DNA of 64,000 nt from Prauserella flavalba (GCF_003202235.1 NZ_MASU01000002.1:310001-374000), one strand, 5' to 3'. Counted from the stretch's first letter, positions 34,121 to 43,750 are shown. The notes: generated from the sequence alone by a model not told the origin. A program made the numbers and translations.

Positions 34121-35680
34121 ATGAGCGATCTCGCCGTCTCCGAACGCACCGACACGCGCCTGCGGGCGACCCACGCCGTGCTCTGCGGCCTGCTCGGGCT
34201 CGCCTCGGCGCTGGCCGCGGGGCATCTCGTGGCGGCCTTCGTCGGCCGGAACGCCTCGCCGTACCTAGCGGTCGGCAACTCGGCGATCGACCTCACGCCC
34301 ACCTGGCTGAAGGACTGGGCGGTGCGCACCTTCGGCACCGCGGACAAGCTCGTGCTGCTCAGCGGCATGGCCGTGGTGCTCGTGGCGGTGGCCGCCGGTG
34401 CGGGGCTGCTGTCGCGCCGGAGCCCGCTGGTGGGGACCGTGGTCATCGGGGTGTTCGGCGTCCTCGGCGGCCTCGCGGTGTTCACCCGACCCGACCTCGG
34501 GCAGCTGGCGCTGGCCGCTCCCGCGGCGAGCCTGCTCGCGGGCCTGTGGGCGTTCCGCTGGCTGCACGCGCGGGCGCTGCGGGCGGCCGGGGCCGGGGAC
34601 ATCGGCTCGCCCGAGCGGCGGCGGTTCCTGCTCGGCGCGGGCGCGATCGCGGCCGGGGCAGGCGTGGCCGGGCTCGCCGGTCAGCTGCTCGGCTCCAGCC
34701 GCAGCGCGGACAGCTCACGCGCGGCGGTGGGCGAGCTCGAACCGGCCCGGCGCGTGCCGCCGGTTCCCGCCGACGCCGACTTCGCCAAGCTCGGCACGCC
34801 GTCGTTCCTCACGCCGAACGAGAACTTCTACCGCATCGACACCGCGCTGATCGTGCCGCAGGTCCGCGCTGAGGACTGGAGCCTGCGCATCCACGGCATG
34901 GTGGAGCGGGAGCTGACGTTCACCTTCGACGACATCCGCGACCGCCGACTGGTGGAGCGCACGATCACGCTGTGCTGTGTGTCCAATGAGGTCGGTGGGT
35001 CGCTGATCTCCACCGCGAACTTCGTCGGTGTCGACCTGGGGGAGTTGTTGCGTGAGGCCGGAATCCGGCGTGGCGCGCAGCAGCTGTACTCCACGAGCAC
35101 TGACGGCTGGACGTGCGGCACACCGCTGGACGTGGTGCTCGAACCCGGCAGGGGCGCGCTGCTCGCCATCGGCATGAACGGCGAACCGCTACCGGTCGAA
35201 CACGGCTTCCCCGCCCGCATGGTGGTTCCCGGGCTCTACGGGTACGTGTCGGGCACCAAGTGGGTCACCGACCTGGAGGTGACCACGTGGGAGGCGCGGC
35301 AGGCGTACTGGCTCGAGCGCGGCTGGGCGCGGGAGGCTCCCGTGAAGACGCAGTCGCGCATCGACTCGCCCAAGGGCTTCGCGACGTTGTCGCCCGGCCG
35401 TGTCGTGGTCGCCGGGATCGCGTGGGCACAGCACACGGGCATCGAGAAGGTCGAGGTGCGCCTTGACCGTGGGCCGTGGCGGGAGGCGGAACTGTCCACA
35501 GTGGTCACCGACGACGCGTGGCGGATGTGGCAGGTCGCACTCGACGTCACCGAGCCGGGCAGTCACCAGCTCACCTGCCGCGCCACGGACAAGTCCGGGT
35601 ACACGCAGACCGAGCACCGTGCACCCGTGGTGCCCGACGGCGCGACCGGCTGGCACACCGTCACATTCACCACCCGATAG
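34121..35680 (+). CDS. Membrane-anchored molybdopterin-dependent oxidoreductase (sulfite oxidase family)
   Basis: 519 residues. About four N-terminal membrane helices (residues 15-160), then an RRRFLLGAGAIAAGAG stretch resembling a Tat signal, then the Oxidored_molyb domain (about 220-400) with LCCVSNEVGG near 285 providing the cysteine ligand to Mo, and a C-terminal Mo-co dimerisation Ig-like domain (about 410-519). The catalytic part is expected outside the membrane. Substrate unknown; followed by a fasciclin lipoprotein that may be functionally linked. Confidence 0.9.
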   Translation: MSDLAVSERTDTRLRATHAVLCGLLGLASALAAGHLVAAFVGRNASPYLAVGNSAIDLTPTWLKDWAVRTFGTADKLVLLSGMAVVLVAVAAGAGLLSRRSPLVGTVVIGVFGVLGGLAVFTRPDLGQLALAAPAASLLAGLWAFRWLHARALRAAGAGDIGSPERRRFLLGAGAIAAGAGVAGLAGQLLGSSRSADSSRAAVGELEPARRVPPVPADADFAKLGTPSFLTPNENFYRIDTALIVPQVRAEDWSLRIHGMVERELTFTFDDIRDRRLVERTITLCCVSNEVGGSLISTANFVGVDLGELLREAGIRRGAQQLYSTSTDGWTCGTPLDVVLEPGRGALLAIGMNGEPLPVEHGFPARMVVPGLYGYVSGTKWVTDLEVTTWEARQAYWLERGWAREAPVKTQSRIDSPKGFATLSPGRVVVAGIAWAQHTGIEKVEVRLDRGPWREAELSTVVTDDAWRMWQVALDVTEPGSHQLTCRATDKSGYTQTEHRAPVVPDGATGWHTVTFTTR

Positions 35681-35751
35681 CGGCAATCCCTCCGGGAACC
35701 GGCTCCGAATCACTCACAACGACAGGGACAGTCGAGAATGGAGTGATCTTC

Positions 35752-36435
35752 GTGAGCAACGCGCGACGCTATGCCGGTGCCGGATTCGTGTTGGCCGCCG
35801 TACTCGGGCTGGCCGCCTGTGGCAGCGGTGAGGGTTCGGAGGACAGGGCCCAGGCGGACGCGGGCGGTCAGCGGTCGGGCAGCAGTCAGCTGCCGCAGAG
35901 CAGCAGCTCGGCGATGCCGTCCGGGGAGGGTGTGACCACGGCCGACGACGTCTTCGGCCCCGCCTGTGGCCAACTGCCCCAGGGCAACGAGCCCGGCAGC
36001 CTCGACTCGATGGGCCCGCAGTCGGTCGCCACGGCGGCGAGCACCAACCCGCTGCTGACCAAGCTCGTGGCCGCCGTGAAGGCCACCGACCTCGTGGACA
36101 CGCTCAACAGCCAGGAGGCCATCACGGTCTTCGCGCCCGCCGACGCGGCCTTCGACGCGCTCGGTGAGCAGAAGCTCAACGAGCTCGCGGGCAAGCCGGA
36201 CGAGCTGGCGCCGATCCTGCAGTACCACGTCCTCGGCCAGCGCTATGACGCCAAGGGCCTCGAGCAGGCCGGCGAGGTGGACACCCTCAACACCGAGGGC
36301 GGTCCGGTGACGATCGAGGGCAGCGGCGAGAACCTGACCGTCAACGGCGCGAAGGTGCTGTGCGGCAACATCCCGACCAAGAACGCCACGGTGTTCGTGA
36401 TCGACCAGGTGCTCACCCCAGGCGCCAACATGTGA
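35752..36435 (+). CDS. Fasciclin-domain lipoprotein (MPT70/MPT83-like)
   Basis: 227 residues from GTG 35752 (GGAG eight bases upstream). Signal peptide with lipobox GLAACG near residue 22, a Ser/Gln-rich linker, then one FAS1 domain (95-225) with motifs TLNSQEAITVFAPADAAFDA and LQYHVLGQRYD and the ending VFVIDQVLTPGANM. Secreted, membrane-tethered, probably an adhesion or redox-partner protein. In many actinobacteria FAS1 lipoproteins neighbour molybdopterin oxidoreductases, as here. Confidence 0.92.
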   Translation: MSNARRYAGAGFVLAAVLGLAACGSGEGSEDRAQADAGGQRSGSSQLPQSSSSAMPSGEGVTTADDVFGPACGQLPQGNEPGSLDSMGPQSVATAASTNPLLTKLVAAVKATDLVDTLNSQEAITVFAPADAAFDALGEQKLNELAGKPDELAPILQYHVLGQRYDAKGLEQAGEVDTLNTEGGPVTIEGSGENLTVNGAKVLCGNIPTKNATVFVIDQVLTPGANM

Positions 36436-36454
36436 TGTGCCCCACCGGCACCAA

Positions 36455-36511
36455 CCGCAGTGAAGGCCACCTTGCCTGCGTTCAACGCAGTGAAGGTGGC
36501 CTTCACTGCGG
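36455..36511. repeat. Intergenic hairpin repeat, copy 4
   Basis: Imperfect inverted repeat, arms 36455-36480 and 36486-36511, loop TTCAA. The left arm reads CACCTTGCCTGCG, intermediate between the perfect short copies and the long copies, which have CACCATGCCTGCG. Lies 20 bases after the fasciclin stop, so may terminate it. Confidence 0.85.
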
Positions 36512-36582
36512 ACGGCGAAAATGGTGACAGGGCGTCAGAAAAGGGCTTCGCGCGACGATTTCAGTGGGTTAACCAGCCGCTT

Positions 36583-36598
36583 TGTGCCTGCGTTCACA
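36583..36598 (+). promoter_or_regulatory. Rex operator (ROP) upstream of rex-hemACD
   Basis: TGTGCCTGCGTTCACA matches the Rex consensus TGTGAACGCGTTCACA at 13 of 16 positions and is flanked by TT/AA that extend the palindrome (TTTGTG...CACAAA). A -10-like TACCGT follows at 36606-36611, so Rex bound here would cover the -35 region. Predicts autoregulation by NADH/NAD+ ratio. Confidence 0.8.
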
Positions 36599-36701
36599 AA
36601 TGAACTACCGTATTGCCACCAAGCGCTGCGCCGGTATCGAACACCGTCGCGCGCGCTCGGTCAAGGGTTGACTTCTCGAACTCGGCGACAGGAGAGCCAG
36701 C

Positions 36702-37529
36702 GTGGTGGCACAGCGGGGCCGGCGCAACGGAGCCGCCGCGCACAAGCGCACCCGAGGGGGAGCGACCCCCGACGCTGACAACGCTCCCACCGCCGAGATC
36801 CCCGCCGTCGCGGAGAACGGCGCCGACCCGGAGGTCCGCGCCAAGTCGATCCCCGAGGCGGCCGTCGCCCGCCTCGCCGTCTACCTGCGGATCCTCTCCG
36901 CGATGGCCGAGCAGGGCGCCACCACCGTCTCCAGCGAGGAGCTCTCCACCGCCGCGGGGGTCAACTCCGCCAAGCTCCGCAAGGATCTCTCCTACCTCGG
37001 CTCCTACGGCACGCGTGGCGTCGGTTACGAGGTGGCCGTCCTCGTCGGCCAGATCGAGCGCGTGCTCGGACTCACACGTCAGCACAAGGTCGCCGTCGTG
37101 GGAATCGGTAACCTCGGACATGCGTTGGCCAACTACGGTGGCTTCCCCGGAAGGGGTTTCCCGGTCGAGGCGCTCTTCGACATCGACCCGGACCTGATCG
37201 GGGTGCCGGTGGGCGGCATTCCGGTGACACACCTCGACGACATCCCGCAGGTGTGCGCCGATCGCCAGATCTCCATCGGGGTCATCGCGACGCCGCCTGC
37301 CGCGGCCCAGACGGTGTGCGACCGGCTCGTCGAGGGTGGGGTGCAGTGCATCCTGAACTTCGCTCCGGTGGTGCTGCAAGTGCCGGAACATGTCGAGGTG
37401 CGAAAGGTCGACCTGGCTGTGGAACTGCAGATCCTGTCCTTCCACGTCGCGCGGAGGGCGGACAACGAGCCGAACGGCAAGGTGGCCGAAAGCACCGTCG
37501 CGGGCAACGGGGCGGTGTTGCAGTCGTGA
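36702..37529 (+). CDS. rex: Redox-sensing transcriptional repressor Rex
   Basis: 275 residues. Represses respiratory genes when NAD+ is high; NADH binding releases DNA. N-terminal winged helix (50-125): [16 protein letters not shown], then [20 protein letters not shown] and [15 protein letters not shown]. Rossmann domain: [16 protein letters not shown] near residue 129. The first 45 residues are a disordered extension. Start GTG 36702 with a GGAGAG upstream. hemA starts in its stop codon, as in Streptomyces rex-hemACD. Confidence 0.95.
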   Translation: MVAQRGRRNGAAAHKRTRGGATPDADNAPTAEIPAVAENGADPEVRAKSIPEAAVARLAVYLRILSAMAEQGATTVSSEELSTAAGVNSAKLRKDLSYLGSYGTRGVGYEVAVLVGQIERVLGLTRQHKVAVVGIGNLGHALANYGGFPGRGFPVEALFDIDPDLIGVPVGGIPVTHLDDIPQVCADRQISIGVIATPPAAAQTVCDRLVEGGVQCILNFAPVVLQVPEHVEVRKVDLAVELQILSFHVARRADNEPNGKVAESTVAGNGAVLQS

Positions 37530-38857
37530 GCATCCTGGCGATCGGGCTGTCCCACCGGACCGCCGACCTCACCACCCTCGAGCGCGCCGCCGTGCCCGCC
37601 GCCGAACTGGGGAAGGTGCTGCACGAGCTCCAGCAGACCGACCACGTCTCCGAGGTCATGCTGCTCTCGACCTGCAACCGCATCGAGGTCTACGCCGTCG
37701 TCGAGACGTTCCACGGCGGCCTCGCCGACATCTCCGAGGTCCTCGCCCGCCAGGCCGGCATGGAGGCGCAGGAGCTCTACGACAACTTCTACGTGCACTA
37801 CGCGGGCGCCGCGGTGGAGCACGTGTTCTCCGTGGCGTCCGGGCTCGACTCGATGGTGGTCGGCGAGACCCAGATCCTCGGCCAGGTCCGCTCCGCCTAC
37901 GCCACGGCCCGCGAGGCCGGCACGGTCGGCCGGGTCCTGCACGAGCTGGTGCAGACGACGCTGCGCGTCGGCAAGCGCGTGCACACCGAGACGGGGCTCG
38001 ACGCGCTCGGCGCGTCCGTGGTCTCCGAGGCGCTCGCCGCCGCCGGTGAGCTCGCCGGGCAGCGCGCGCTGATCGTCGGCGCCGGTTCGATGGGCGCGCT
38101 CGCCGCGTCGCAGCTGCGCAAGGCCGGCATCGGCGACGTCGCCGTGGCCAACCGCACATTCGCCAACGCCGAGCGCCTCGCCGCGTCGGTCGCCGAGCAG
38201 GGCGTGCCCGCTCGCGCCGTGCCGATGACCGGGCTCGCGGCCGCGCTGGCGCAGGCCGACGTCGTGGTGGCGTGCACCGGAGCGAAGGGTGCCGTGCTCG
38301 GTACCGAACACGTCGCGCCGCGTGCGGACGCACCCGTGGTGATCTGCGACCTCGGCCTGCCCCGCGACGTCGAGGCTGCCGTCGCCGACGTGGCCGGGGT
38401 CACCGTCGTCGACCTGGAGACCGTCCGCCGCCGGATGCACGAGTCCGGCAGCGGGACGACGGAACGGCAGACCGCGAAGGCCGCGGGCATCGTGCTCGAC
38501 GAGGTGCGCGCCTACCTGGCGGGCCAGCGCAGTGCCGCCGTCACGCCCACCGTGACCGCGCTGCGCAAGCGGGCCGCCGAGGTGGTGGACGCCGAGCTGC
38601 TGCGCCTCGACAAGCGGCTGCCCGAACTCGACGCGGATGTCCGCGACGAGCTGGGCCGCACGGTCCGCCGGGTCGTGGACAAGCTCCTGCACGCGCCCAC
38701 GGTGCGCGTGAAGCAACTCGCCGCTGAGACGGCGGACACCGACTACGCCAACGCGTTGCGCGAGCTGTTCGAGCTCGACCCGCAGGCGCCGAACATCGTG
38801 TCCAGCCCCTCGGCAGGCTCCAAGCACGATCAGATCGACGGTGACAAGCGTGGCTGA
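37526..38857 (+). CDS. hemA: Glutamyl-tRNA reductase
   Basis: 443 residues. First committed C5-pathway step: reduces Glu-tRNA to glutamate-1-semialdehyde with NADPH. Catalytic Cys50 in [28 protein letters not shown] near 110, NADPH domain [12 protein letters not shown] near 183 with [10 protein letters not shown], and a C-terminal dimerisation helix region. GTG 37526 overlaps the rex stop (GTGA), so supply of haem precursor is tied to Rex expression. Confidence 0.96.
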   Translation: MSILAIGLSHRTADLTTLERAAVPAAELGKVLHELQQTDHVSEVMLLSTCNRIEVYAVVETFHGGLADISEVLARQAGMEAQELYDNFYVHYAGAAVEHVFSVASGLDSMVVGETQILGQVRSAYATAREAGTVGRVLHELVQTTLRVGKRVHTETGLDALGASVVSEALAAAGELAGQRALIVGAGSMGALAASQLRKAGIGDVAVANRTFANAERLAASVAEQGVPARAVPMTGLAAALAQADVVVACTGAKGAVLGTEHVAPRADAPVVICDLGLPRDVEAAVADVAGVTVVDLETVRRRMHESGSGTTERQTAKAAGIVLDEVRAYLAGQRSAAVTPTVTALRKRAAEVVDAELLRLDKRLPELDADVRDELGRTVRRVVDKLLHAPTVRVKQLAAETADTDYANALRELFELDPQAPNIVSSPSAGSKHDQIDGDKRG

Positions 38858-39842
38858 CAGTCCCTCCCGCCGCCCGACCGCCACCCCTGGCGGAGCCGCT
38901 GCGCGGCGCAGTGTTATCCGGATCGGCACCCGCGGCAGCAAGCTCGCCGTGGCGCAGACCGGGACCATCGCGAAGAAGCTCGAGGACGCGGGCCAGCGCG
39001 TCGAGATCGTCACGGTCTCGACGCCGGGCGACCGGTCGAGCGCCCCGATCGCCGAGATCGGCGTCGGCGTGTTCACCTCCGCGTTGCGCGAGGCGCTGCT
39101 GGCCAAGCAGGTCGACGTGGCCGTGCACTCGTACAAGGACCTGCCGACCGCGCCGGAGCAGGGCATCTCGCTCGCGGCCGTGCCGCCGCGCGAGGACCCG
39201 AGGGACGCGCTGATCGCGCGGGACGGACTCACCCTGGGGGAGCTGCCGCCCGGCTCGGTCGTCGGCACCGGCTCGCCCCGCCGCATCGCGCAGCTGCGTG
39301 CGCTGGGCCTCGGCCTCGAGGTCGTGCCGATCCGCGGCAACATCGACACCAGGATCGGCAAGGTCACCTCGGGCGAGCTGGACGCCGTGGTGCTCGCCCG
39401 TGCAGGCCTGTCCAGGGTGGGCAGGCTCGATGTGATCACCGAGACGCTCGACCCGATCCAGATGCTGCCCGCCCCCGCACAGGGTGCGCTGGCTGTCGAG
39501 ACCCGCGTCGACGACGTGGACACCGAACACCTGCTTCAGTCCATTGTGGACGACGAAGCGACACGGGCGGCCGTTGCCGCTGAGCGGGCCATGCTGGCCG
39601 CGCTCGAGGCCGGTTGCAGCGCGCCCGTCGGCGCACTGGCCGATGTCGTGGAGGACCTGGACGGCGATGGGGCTGTGCTCGAACGCCTCTCGCTGCGCGG
39701 GATCGCCGCCACCGGGGTCGAAGGTGACTCCGTCCAGATCCTTCGTGCCTCGGCCATCGCCGAGAAACACGAAGCGGACAAGCTCGGCCGCGACCTGGCC
39801 GCCGAGCTGCTCGACCTCGGTGCCGGGGCCCTGTCCCGCTGA
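38841..39842 (+). CDS. hemC: Porphobilinogen deaminase (hydroxymethylbilane synthase)
   Basis: 333 residues. Polymerises four porphobilinogens. [15 protein letters not shown] near residue 26, [12 protein letters not shown] near 93, TGSPRR near 140, [10 protein letters not shown] near 163, and the dipyrromethane-binding Cys in [10 protein letters not shown] near 259. GTG 38841 overlaps hemA by 17 bases; GTG 38850 is possible. Third gene of the Rex-headed operon. Confidence 0.95.
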   Translation: MTSVADSPSRRPTATPGGAAARRSVIRIGTRGSKLAVAQTGTIAKKLEDAGQRVEIVTVSTPGDRSSAPIAEIGVGVFTSALREALLAKQVDVAVHSYKDLPTAPEQGISLAAVPPREDPRDALIARDGLTLGELPPGSVVGTGSPRRIAQLRALGLGLEVVPIRGNIDTRIGKVTSGELDAVVLARAGLSRVGRLDVITETLDPIQMLPAPAQGALAVETRVDDVDTEHLLQSIVDDEATRAAVAAERAMLAALEAGCSAPVGALADVVEDLDGDGAVLERLSLRGIAATGVEGDSVQILRASAIAEKHEADKLGRDLAAELLDLGAGALSR

Positions 39843-39926
39843 GGTCCCGCTGAGTTCAACAGCACGCACGAAGAACGATTCGGCCGCTGTCGTGGTTGAC
39901 GGCCGACAAGAGGAGAGACGAAGTAG

Positions 39927-41459
39927 ATGACCCGCGCACGCAAGACCACGGGGCGCGTCGCCTTCGTGGGCTCGGGCCCCGGCGACGCCGGACTGCTGAC
40001 CGTCCGTGCCCAGGAGCTGCTCGCGAAGGCCGAGCTCGTGGTGACGGACCCGGATGTGCCGGCAGGTGTGCTCGCCTTCGCGGGCCCGGAGGCGGAGGTC
40101 CGCCCCGCCGTCGGCGAGCCGGGTGACGTCGCCAAGGACCTGACCACCGAGGCGAAGGCGGGCCGGCTCGTGCTGCGCCTCGTCGCCGGTGACCCGCTGA
40201 CCCAGCCCGCTGTGGTGTCCGAGGTGCAGGCCGTGTCGCGCACGAGCGCCGTGTTCGACGTCGTGCCGGGTGTCTCGCCCGGCGCCGCCGTGCCCGCCTA
40301 CGCGGGCGTGGCGCTCGGCGGAGCCCACACCGAGGTCGACGTCCGGGGCGAGGTCGACTGGGCCGGGCTCGCGGGCACGCCGGGCACGATCGTGCTGCAC
40401 GCGACGTCGAGCCACCTCGCCGAGGCGGCCTCCGCGCTGGTCGAGCACGGTCTCGCACCGCAGACGCCGGTGGCCGTGACGTCCAACGGCACCATCAACA
40501 CCCAGCGCACCGTCGACTCGACGCTCGCGTCGCTGGCCGCTGACGCGGGCGAGCTCGTCGGCCCGCTCGTGGTGAGCATCGGCTCCGTCGTCGGCAACCG
40601 TTCGAAGCTGTCGTGGTGGGAGTCGCGCGCACTGTACGGCTGGAAGGTGCTCGTGCCGCGCACCAAGGAGCAGGCGGGCGACATGGCCGACCGGCTCCGC
40701 AGCCACGGCGCGACGTCGCACGAGGTGCCGACGATCTCCGTCGAGCCGCCGCGCAGCCCAGCGCAGATGGAGCGCGCGGTGAAGGGCCTCGTCGACGGCC
40801 GCTACCAGTGGATCGTGTTCACCTCCACCAACGCGGTGCGCGCGGTGTGGGAGAAGTTCGCCGAGTTCGGCCTCGACGCCCGCGCGTTCTCCGGCGTGAA
40901 GATCGCCTGCGTCGGGGAGTCGACCGCGGAGAAGGTGCGCTCGTTCGGGATCCTGCCCGAGCTGGTGCCCAGCGGCGAGCAGTCGAGCGAGGGCCTGCTC
41001 GCGGAGTTCCCGCCCTACGACGACGTGCTCGACCCGGTGGACCGCGTGCTGCTGCCGCGCGCCGACATCGCCACCGAGACGCTGTCGGCCGGGCTGCGCG
41101 ACCGCGGCTGGGAGATCGACGACGTGACGGCGTACCGCACCGTGCGTGCGGCTCCGCCGCCGGCCGAGACCCGCGAGATGATCAAGACCGGTGGCTTCGA
41201 CGCGGTGTGCTTCACCTCGTCGTCCACGGTCCGCAACCTCGTGGGCATCGCGGGCAAGCCGCACGCGCGCACGCTCGTGGCGTGCATCGGCCCGAAGACG
41301 GCCGAGACGGCGACCGAGTTCGGCCTGCGCGTGGACGTGCAGCCGGAGAAGCCGAACGTGATCGAGCTGGTGGACGCTCTCGCCGAGCACGCCGCCAAGC
41401 TGCGCGCCGAGGGCGCCCTCCCGCCGCCCCGCAAGGCCAAGCGCGCCCGCCGCTCCTGA
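39927..41459 (+). CDS. hemD: HemD: uroporphyrinogen-III synthase fused to a degenerate SUMT-like domain
   Basis: 510 residues. N-terminal 1-235 is a tetrapyrrole-methylase fold beginning FVGSGPGDAGLLTVRAQELL; C-terminal 245-490 is uroporphyrinogen-III synthase (KVLVPRTKEQAGDM, WIVFTSTNAVRAVW, AVCFTSSSTVRNL, ACIGPKTAETATEFG), which closes and inverts ring D. In active SUMT enzymes the SAM-site motif is RLKxGDPxxFGRG; here RLVAGDPLTQPA lacks FGRG, so methyl transfer may be lost. ATG 39927 follows GAGGAGAG. Such fusions are common in actinobacteria. Confidence 0.93.
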   Translation: MTRARKTTGRVAFVGSGPGDAGLLTVRAQELLAKAELVVTDPDVPAGVLAFAGPEAEVRPAVGEPGDVAKDLTTEAKAGRLVLRLVAGDPLTQPAVVSEVQAVSRTSAVFDVVPGVSPGAAVPAYAGVALGGAHTEVDVRGEVDWAGLAGTPGTIVLHATSSHLAEAASALVEHGLAPQTPVAVTSNGTINTQRTVDSTLASLAADAGELVGPLVVSIGSVVGNRSKLSWWESRALYGWKVLVPRTKEQAGDMADRLRSHGATSHEVPTISVEPPRSPAQMERAVKGLVDGRYQWIVFTSTNAVRAVWEKFAEFGLDARAFSGVKIACVGESTAEKVRSFGILPELVPSGEQSSEGLLAEFPPYDDVLDPVDRVLLPRADIATETLSAGLRDRGWEIDDVTAYRTVRAAPPPAETREMIKTGGFDAVCFTSSSTVRNLVGIAGKPHARTLVACIGPKTAETATEFGLRVDVQPEKPNVIELVDALAEHAAKLRAEGALPPPRKAKRARRS

Positions 41460-41472
41460 GCGGGTAACGCTC

Positions 41473-41519
41473 CCCAAGGCCACCTTTGTTGCGTTCAACG
41501 CAACAAAGGTGGCCTTGGG
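41473..41519. repeat. Intergenic hairpin repeat, copy 5 (AACAAAGG variant)
   Basis: Perfect 21-bp inverted repeat (41473-41493 and 41499-41519), loop TTCAA, nearly identical to copy 3. Fills the 73-bp gap between convergent hemD and the M20 peptidase gene; probable bidirectional terminator. Confidence 0.9.
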
Positions 41520-41532
41520 TGCTTCTGGGGTA

Positions 41533-42651
41533 CTACGTGCCGCACCAGGCGACGGCGACGCGCTCCAGGATCGCCACCGATTCGGCGAGGTTCGTGATCG
41601 AGACCCACTCGTCGGTCACGTGGGCCTGTTCGGCCTCGCCCGGTCCGCAGATCACCGTCGGCACCAGGCCGAACGCCGGCGTCAGTACCGAGGCGTCCGT
41701 GAAGTAGGTCGCCGCGCGCGGCGAGCCGTCGCCGTGGCCGGTGATCTCCCGCGCGATCTCCGCGACCGACGCCGCCCACGCGTCGCCCGGCTCCGTCCAC
41801 ACCGGTGGCAGGTCCACGAGCGGCGCCAGGCGCACCTCGTCACCCACCCGCTCGGCAAGGCTCGCCAGCACGGCGGCGTGGTCCTGCCCGGCCACGGTGC
41901 GCACGTCCACGGTCGCCTCCGCGCTGTCGGGCACCGAGTTGGTGTTGAGCCCGCCGCGGAACGTCCCCACGTTCAGCGTCGGCCCGCCCATCACCGGATG
42001 TGGCCGCGCGTCGAAGGCGTACGACTCCAACCGGGTCACCGCCCGCGCGAGCTTGTACACGGCGTTGTCGCCGAGGTGCGGCATCGAGCCGTGCGCCGTC
42101 ACCCCGGCCGTCCTCGCCGACAGCCACAGGGCGCCCTTGTGGCCGTGGAGCACGGCGTTGCCGGTCGGCTCGGTGATCACGAGCGGTCCGCTCGGCCGTC
42201 CCGCCAGGCGTTCCGCGGCGAGCCGGGCGCCCGCGGAACCGGTTTCCTCAGCGGCCGTCAGCACCAGCCGCAACCCGGCCCGGCTCGGCCGCAGCGTCGC
42301 GATCTTCGTCGCGGCGGCCACGATCGCGGCCACGCCGCCCTTCATGTCGCTCGTGCCCCTGCCGTGCAGGCGGTCGCCGTCGGGTTCGGCGCGGAACGGG
42401 TCGTGCTGCCAGGACGCCGCGCCCAGCGGCACCGTGTCGACGTGGCCGGACAGGCACAACGGCGGCTCGCCGAGCCCGGTGTGCCACTCCGCGATGAGCG
42501 TGCCCCGGCCCGGCTCGTGCTCGGCGACGTCCACGGTGAAGCCCGCCGTCTCCAGCAGCGGGGCCACCACGGCCAGTGCGGTGCTCTCGGAGTGGCCGAT
42601 CGTGTCGACCGCCACGAGTTCCCTGGTGAGGTTCAGTACGTCGGCGCTCAT
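41533..42651 (-). CDS. M20-family metallopeptidase (ArgE/DapE-like amidohydrolase)
   Basis: 372 residues. Di-zinc hydrolase: LSGHVDTVPLG near 68 (His ligand and Asp), LHGRGTSDMKGG near 94 (bridging Asp), AAEETGSAGA near 131 (general-base Glu-Glu), a lid domain about 175-280, and the final zinc histidine in EAEQAHVTDEW near 347. Succinyl-diaminopimelate desuccinylase or acetylornithine deacetylase activity is possible; no dap or arg genes adjoin. ATG 42651, with TAGGCT six bases upstream on the minus strand (42658-42663). Confidence 0.88.
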   Translation of the reverse strand: MSADVLNLTRELVAVDTIGHSESTALAVVAPLLETAGFTVDVAEHEPGRGTLIAEWHTGLGEPPLCLSGHVDTVPLGAASWQHDPFRAEPDGDRLHGRGTSDMKGGVAAIVAAATKIATLRPSRAGLRLVLTAAEETGSAGARLAAERLAGRPSGPLVITEPTGNAVLHGHKGALWLSARTAGVTAHGSMPHLGDNAVYKLARAVTRLESYAFDARPHPVMGGPTLNVGTFRGGLNTNSVPDSAEATVDVRTVAGQDHAAVLASLAERVGDEVRLAPLVDLPPVWTEPGDAWAASVAEIAREITGHGDGSPRAATYFTDASVLTPAFGLVPTVICGPGEAEQAHVTDEWVSITNLAESVAILERVAVAWCGT

Positions 42652-42709
42652 CGAGCCAGCCTAGGGCTGATCGCGGCCTTGCGGGGGCGATGCGACGCCG
42701 GTTGGCTCG

Positions 42710-43645
42710 GTGACCATGACGCCGATCATCCTCGACTGCGATCCCGGGCACGACGACGCGATCGCGATCCTGCTGGCGGCCGGTGACCCGGCGGCGGAAC
42801 TGCTCGCGATCACGACCGTCGGCGGTAACCAGACGCTGGAGAAGACCACGCTCAACGCGCTGCGCGTGTGCACGATCGCCGGGATCACCGACGTGCCCGT
42901 CGCCGCCGGGTGCCCGCGCCCGCTGACCCGGCCGCTGCGGATCGCCGACGACGTGCACGGCGAGTCCGGGCTGGACGGGCCGACGTTCGGCGATCCGTCG
43001 GTGCGGGTGAGCGGCGAGCACGCCGTGGAGCTGATGCACCGGATACTGACCACGCACCCCGAGCCGGTGACGCTCGTGCCGACCGGCCCGCTCACCAACA
43101 TCGCGCTGCTGCTCACGCGGTACCCGGAGGACGCGGAGCGCATCCGTGAGGTCGTGTTGATGGGCGGCTCGACCGAACGCGGCAACGTGACGCCCTACGC
43201 CGAGGCGAACGTCTACGTGGACCCGGAGGCGGCGGCGATCGTGTTCGCCGCCGAGGTGCCGGTGACGATGTGCGGGCTGAACGTCACGCATCACGCGCTG
43301 GTGACGCCGGAGGTGGTGGCCCGCTTCGAAGGGCTCGCCGGCGCGCTGGGGCGGACGTGTGTCGAGCTGATGACGTTCTTCGGCTCGACGTACCGGCGGC
43401 TGTTCGGCTTCGAGGCGCCGCCGTTGCACGACCCGGTGGCCGTGGCGCGGGTGCTCGACCCGGCGCTGGTGCGGTGCGTGGACGCGCACGTCGCCGTGGA
43501 GCTGCACGGCGAGCTCACGCGCGGGGCGACGGTGGTGGACCTGCACGGCTACCTCGGCGAACCGCCGAACGCGAAGGTCGCCATGACCCTCGACGCGGAC
43601 CCTTTCTGGGATCGCGTCCTCGCGGCCGTCTCCCGCCTCGGCTGA
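42710..43645 (+). CDS. Nucleoside hydrolase (inosine-uridine preferring family)
   Basis: 311 residues. Cleaves the N-glycosidic bond of ribonucleosides for salvage. Ca2+-binding family signature near the N-terminus, ILDCDPGHDDAIAILLA (residues 6-22), TVGGNQTLEKTTLNAL near 36, PTGPLTNIA near 125, VLMGGSTERGN near 145, EANVYVDPEAA near 165, and HDPVAVA near 244 with the final calcium-site Asp. GTG 42710 or ATG 42716. Unrelated to the surrounding haem genes. Confidence 0.92.
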   Translation: MTMTPIILDCDPGHDDAIAILLAAGDPAAELLAITTVGGNQTLEKTTLNALRVCTIAGITDVPVAAGCPRPLTRPLRIADDVHGESGLDGPTFGDPSVRVSGEHAVELMHRILTTHPEPVTLVPTGPLTNIALLLTRYPEDAERIREVVLMGGSTERGNVTPYAEANVYVDPEAAAIVFAAEVPVTMCGLNVTHHALVTPEVVARFEGLAGALGRTCVELMTFFGSTYRRLFGFEAPPLHDPVAVARVLDPALVRCVDAHVAVELHGELTRGATVVDLHGYLGEPPNAKVAMTLDADPFWDRVLAAVSRLG

Positions 43646-43650
43646 CTGCA

Positions 43651-43697
43651 CCCAAGGCCACCTTAGGTGCGTTGAGCGCAACAAAGGTGGCCTTGGG
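43651..43697. repeat. Intergenic hairpin repeat, copy 6 (decayed)
   Basis: CCCAAGGCCACC...GGTGGCCTTGGG outer arms are perfect, but the inner part (TTAGGTGCG TTGAG CGCAACAAA) has mismatches, giving a partly decayed AACAAAGG-variant copy. Between tandem nucleoside hydrolase and hemB genes. Confidence 0.85.
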
Positions 43698-43737
43698 GGC
43701 AGGTGTGGGCGCGGTGAAAGGGGCGGCCGTGGCGGAG

Positions 43738-43743
43738 TAGCGT
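43738..43743 (+). promoter_or_regulatory. -10 element of hemB (leaderless)
   Basis: TAGCGT lies seven bases before GTG 43751. It overlaps the GTG at 43742 that would otherwise give a protein three residues longer. Confidence 0.5.
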
Positions 43744-43750
43744 GTACGGG

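Noticed and set aside
38541-41498. 985-codon open frame antisense to hemA-hemC-hemD
   Set aside because: Low-complexity His/Arg/Gly composition and full overlap with three well-supported genes.
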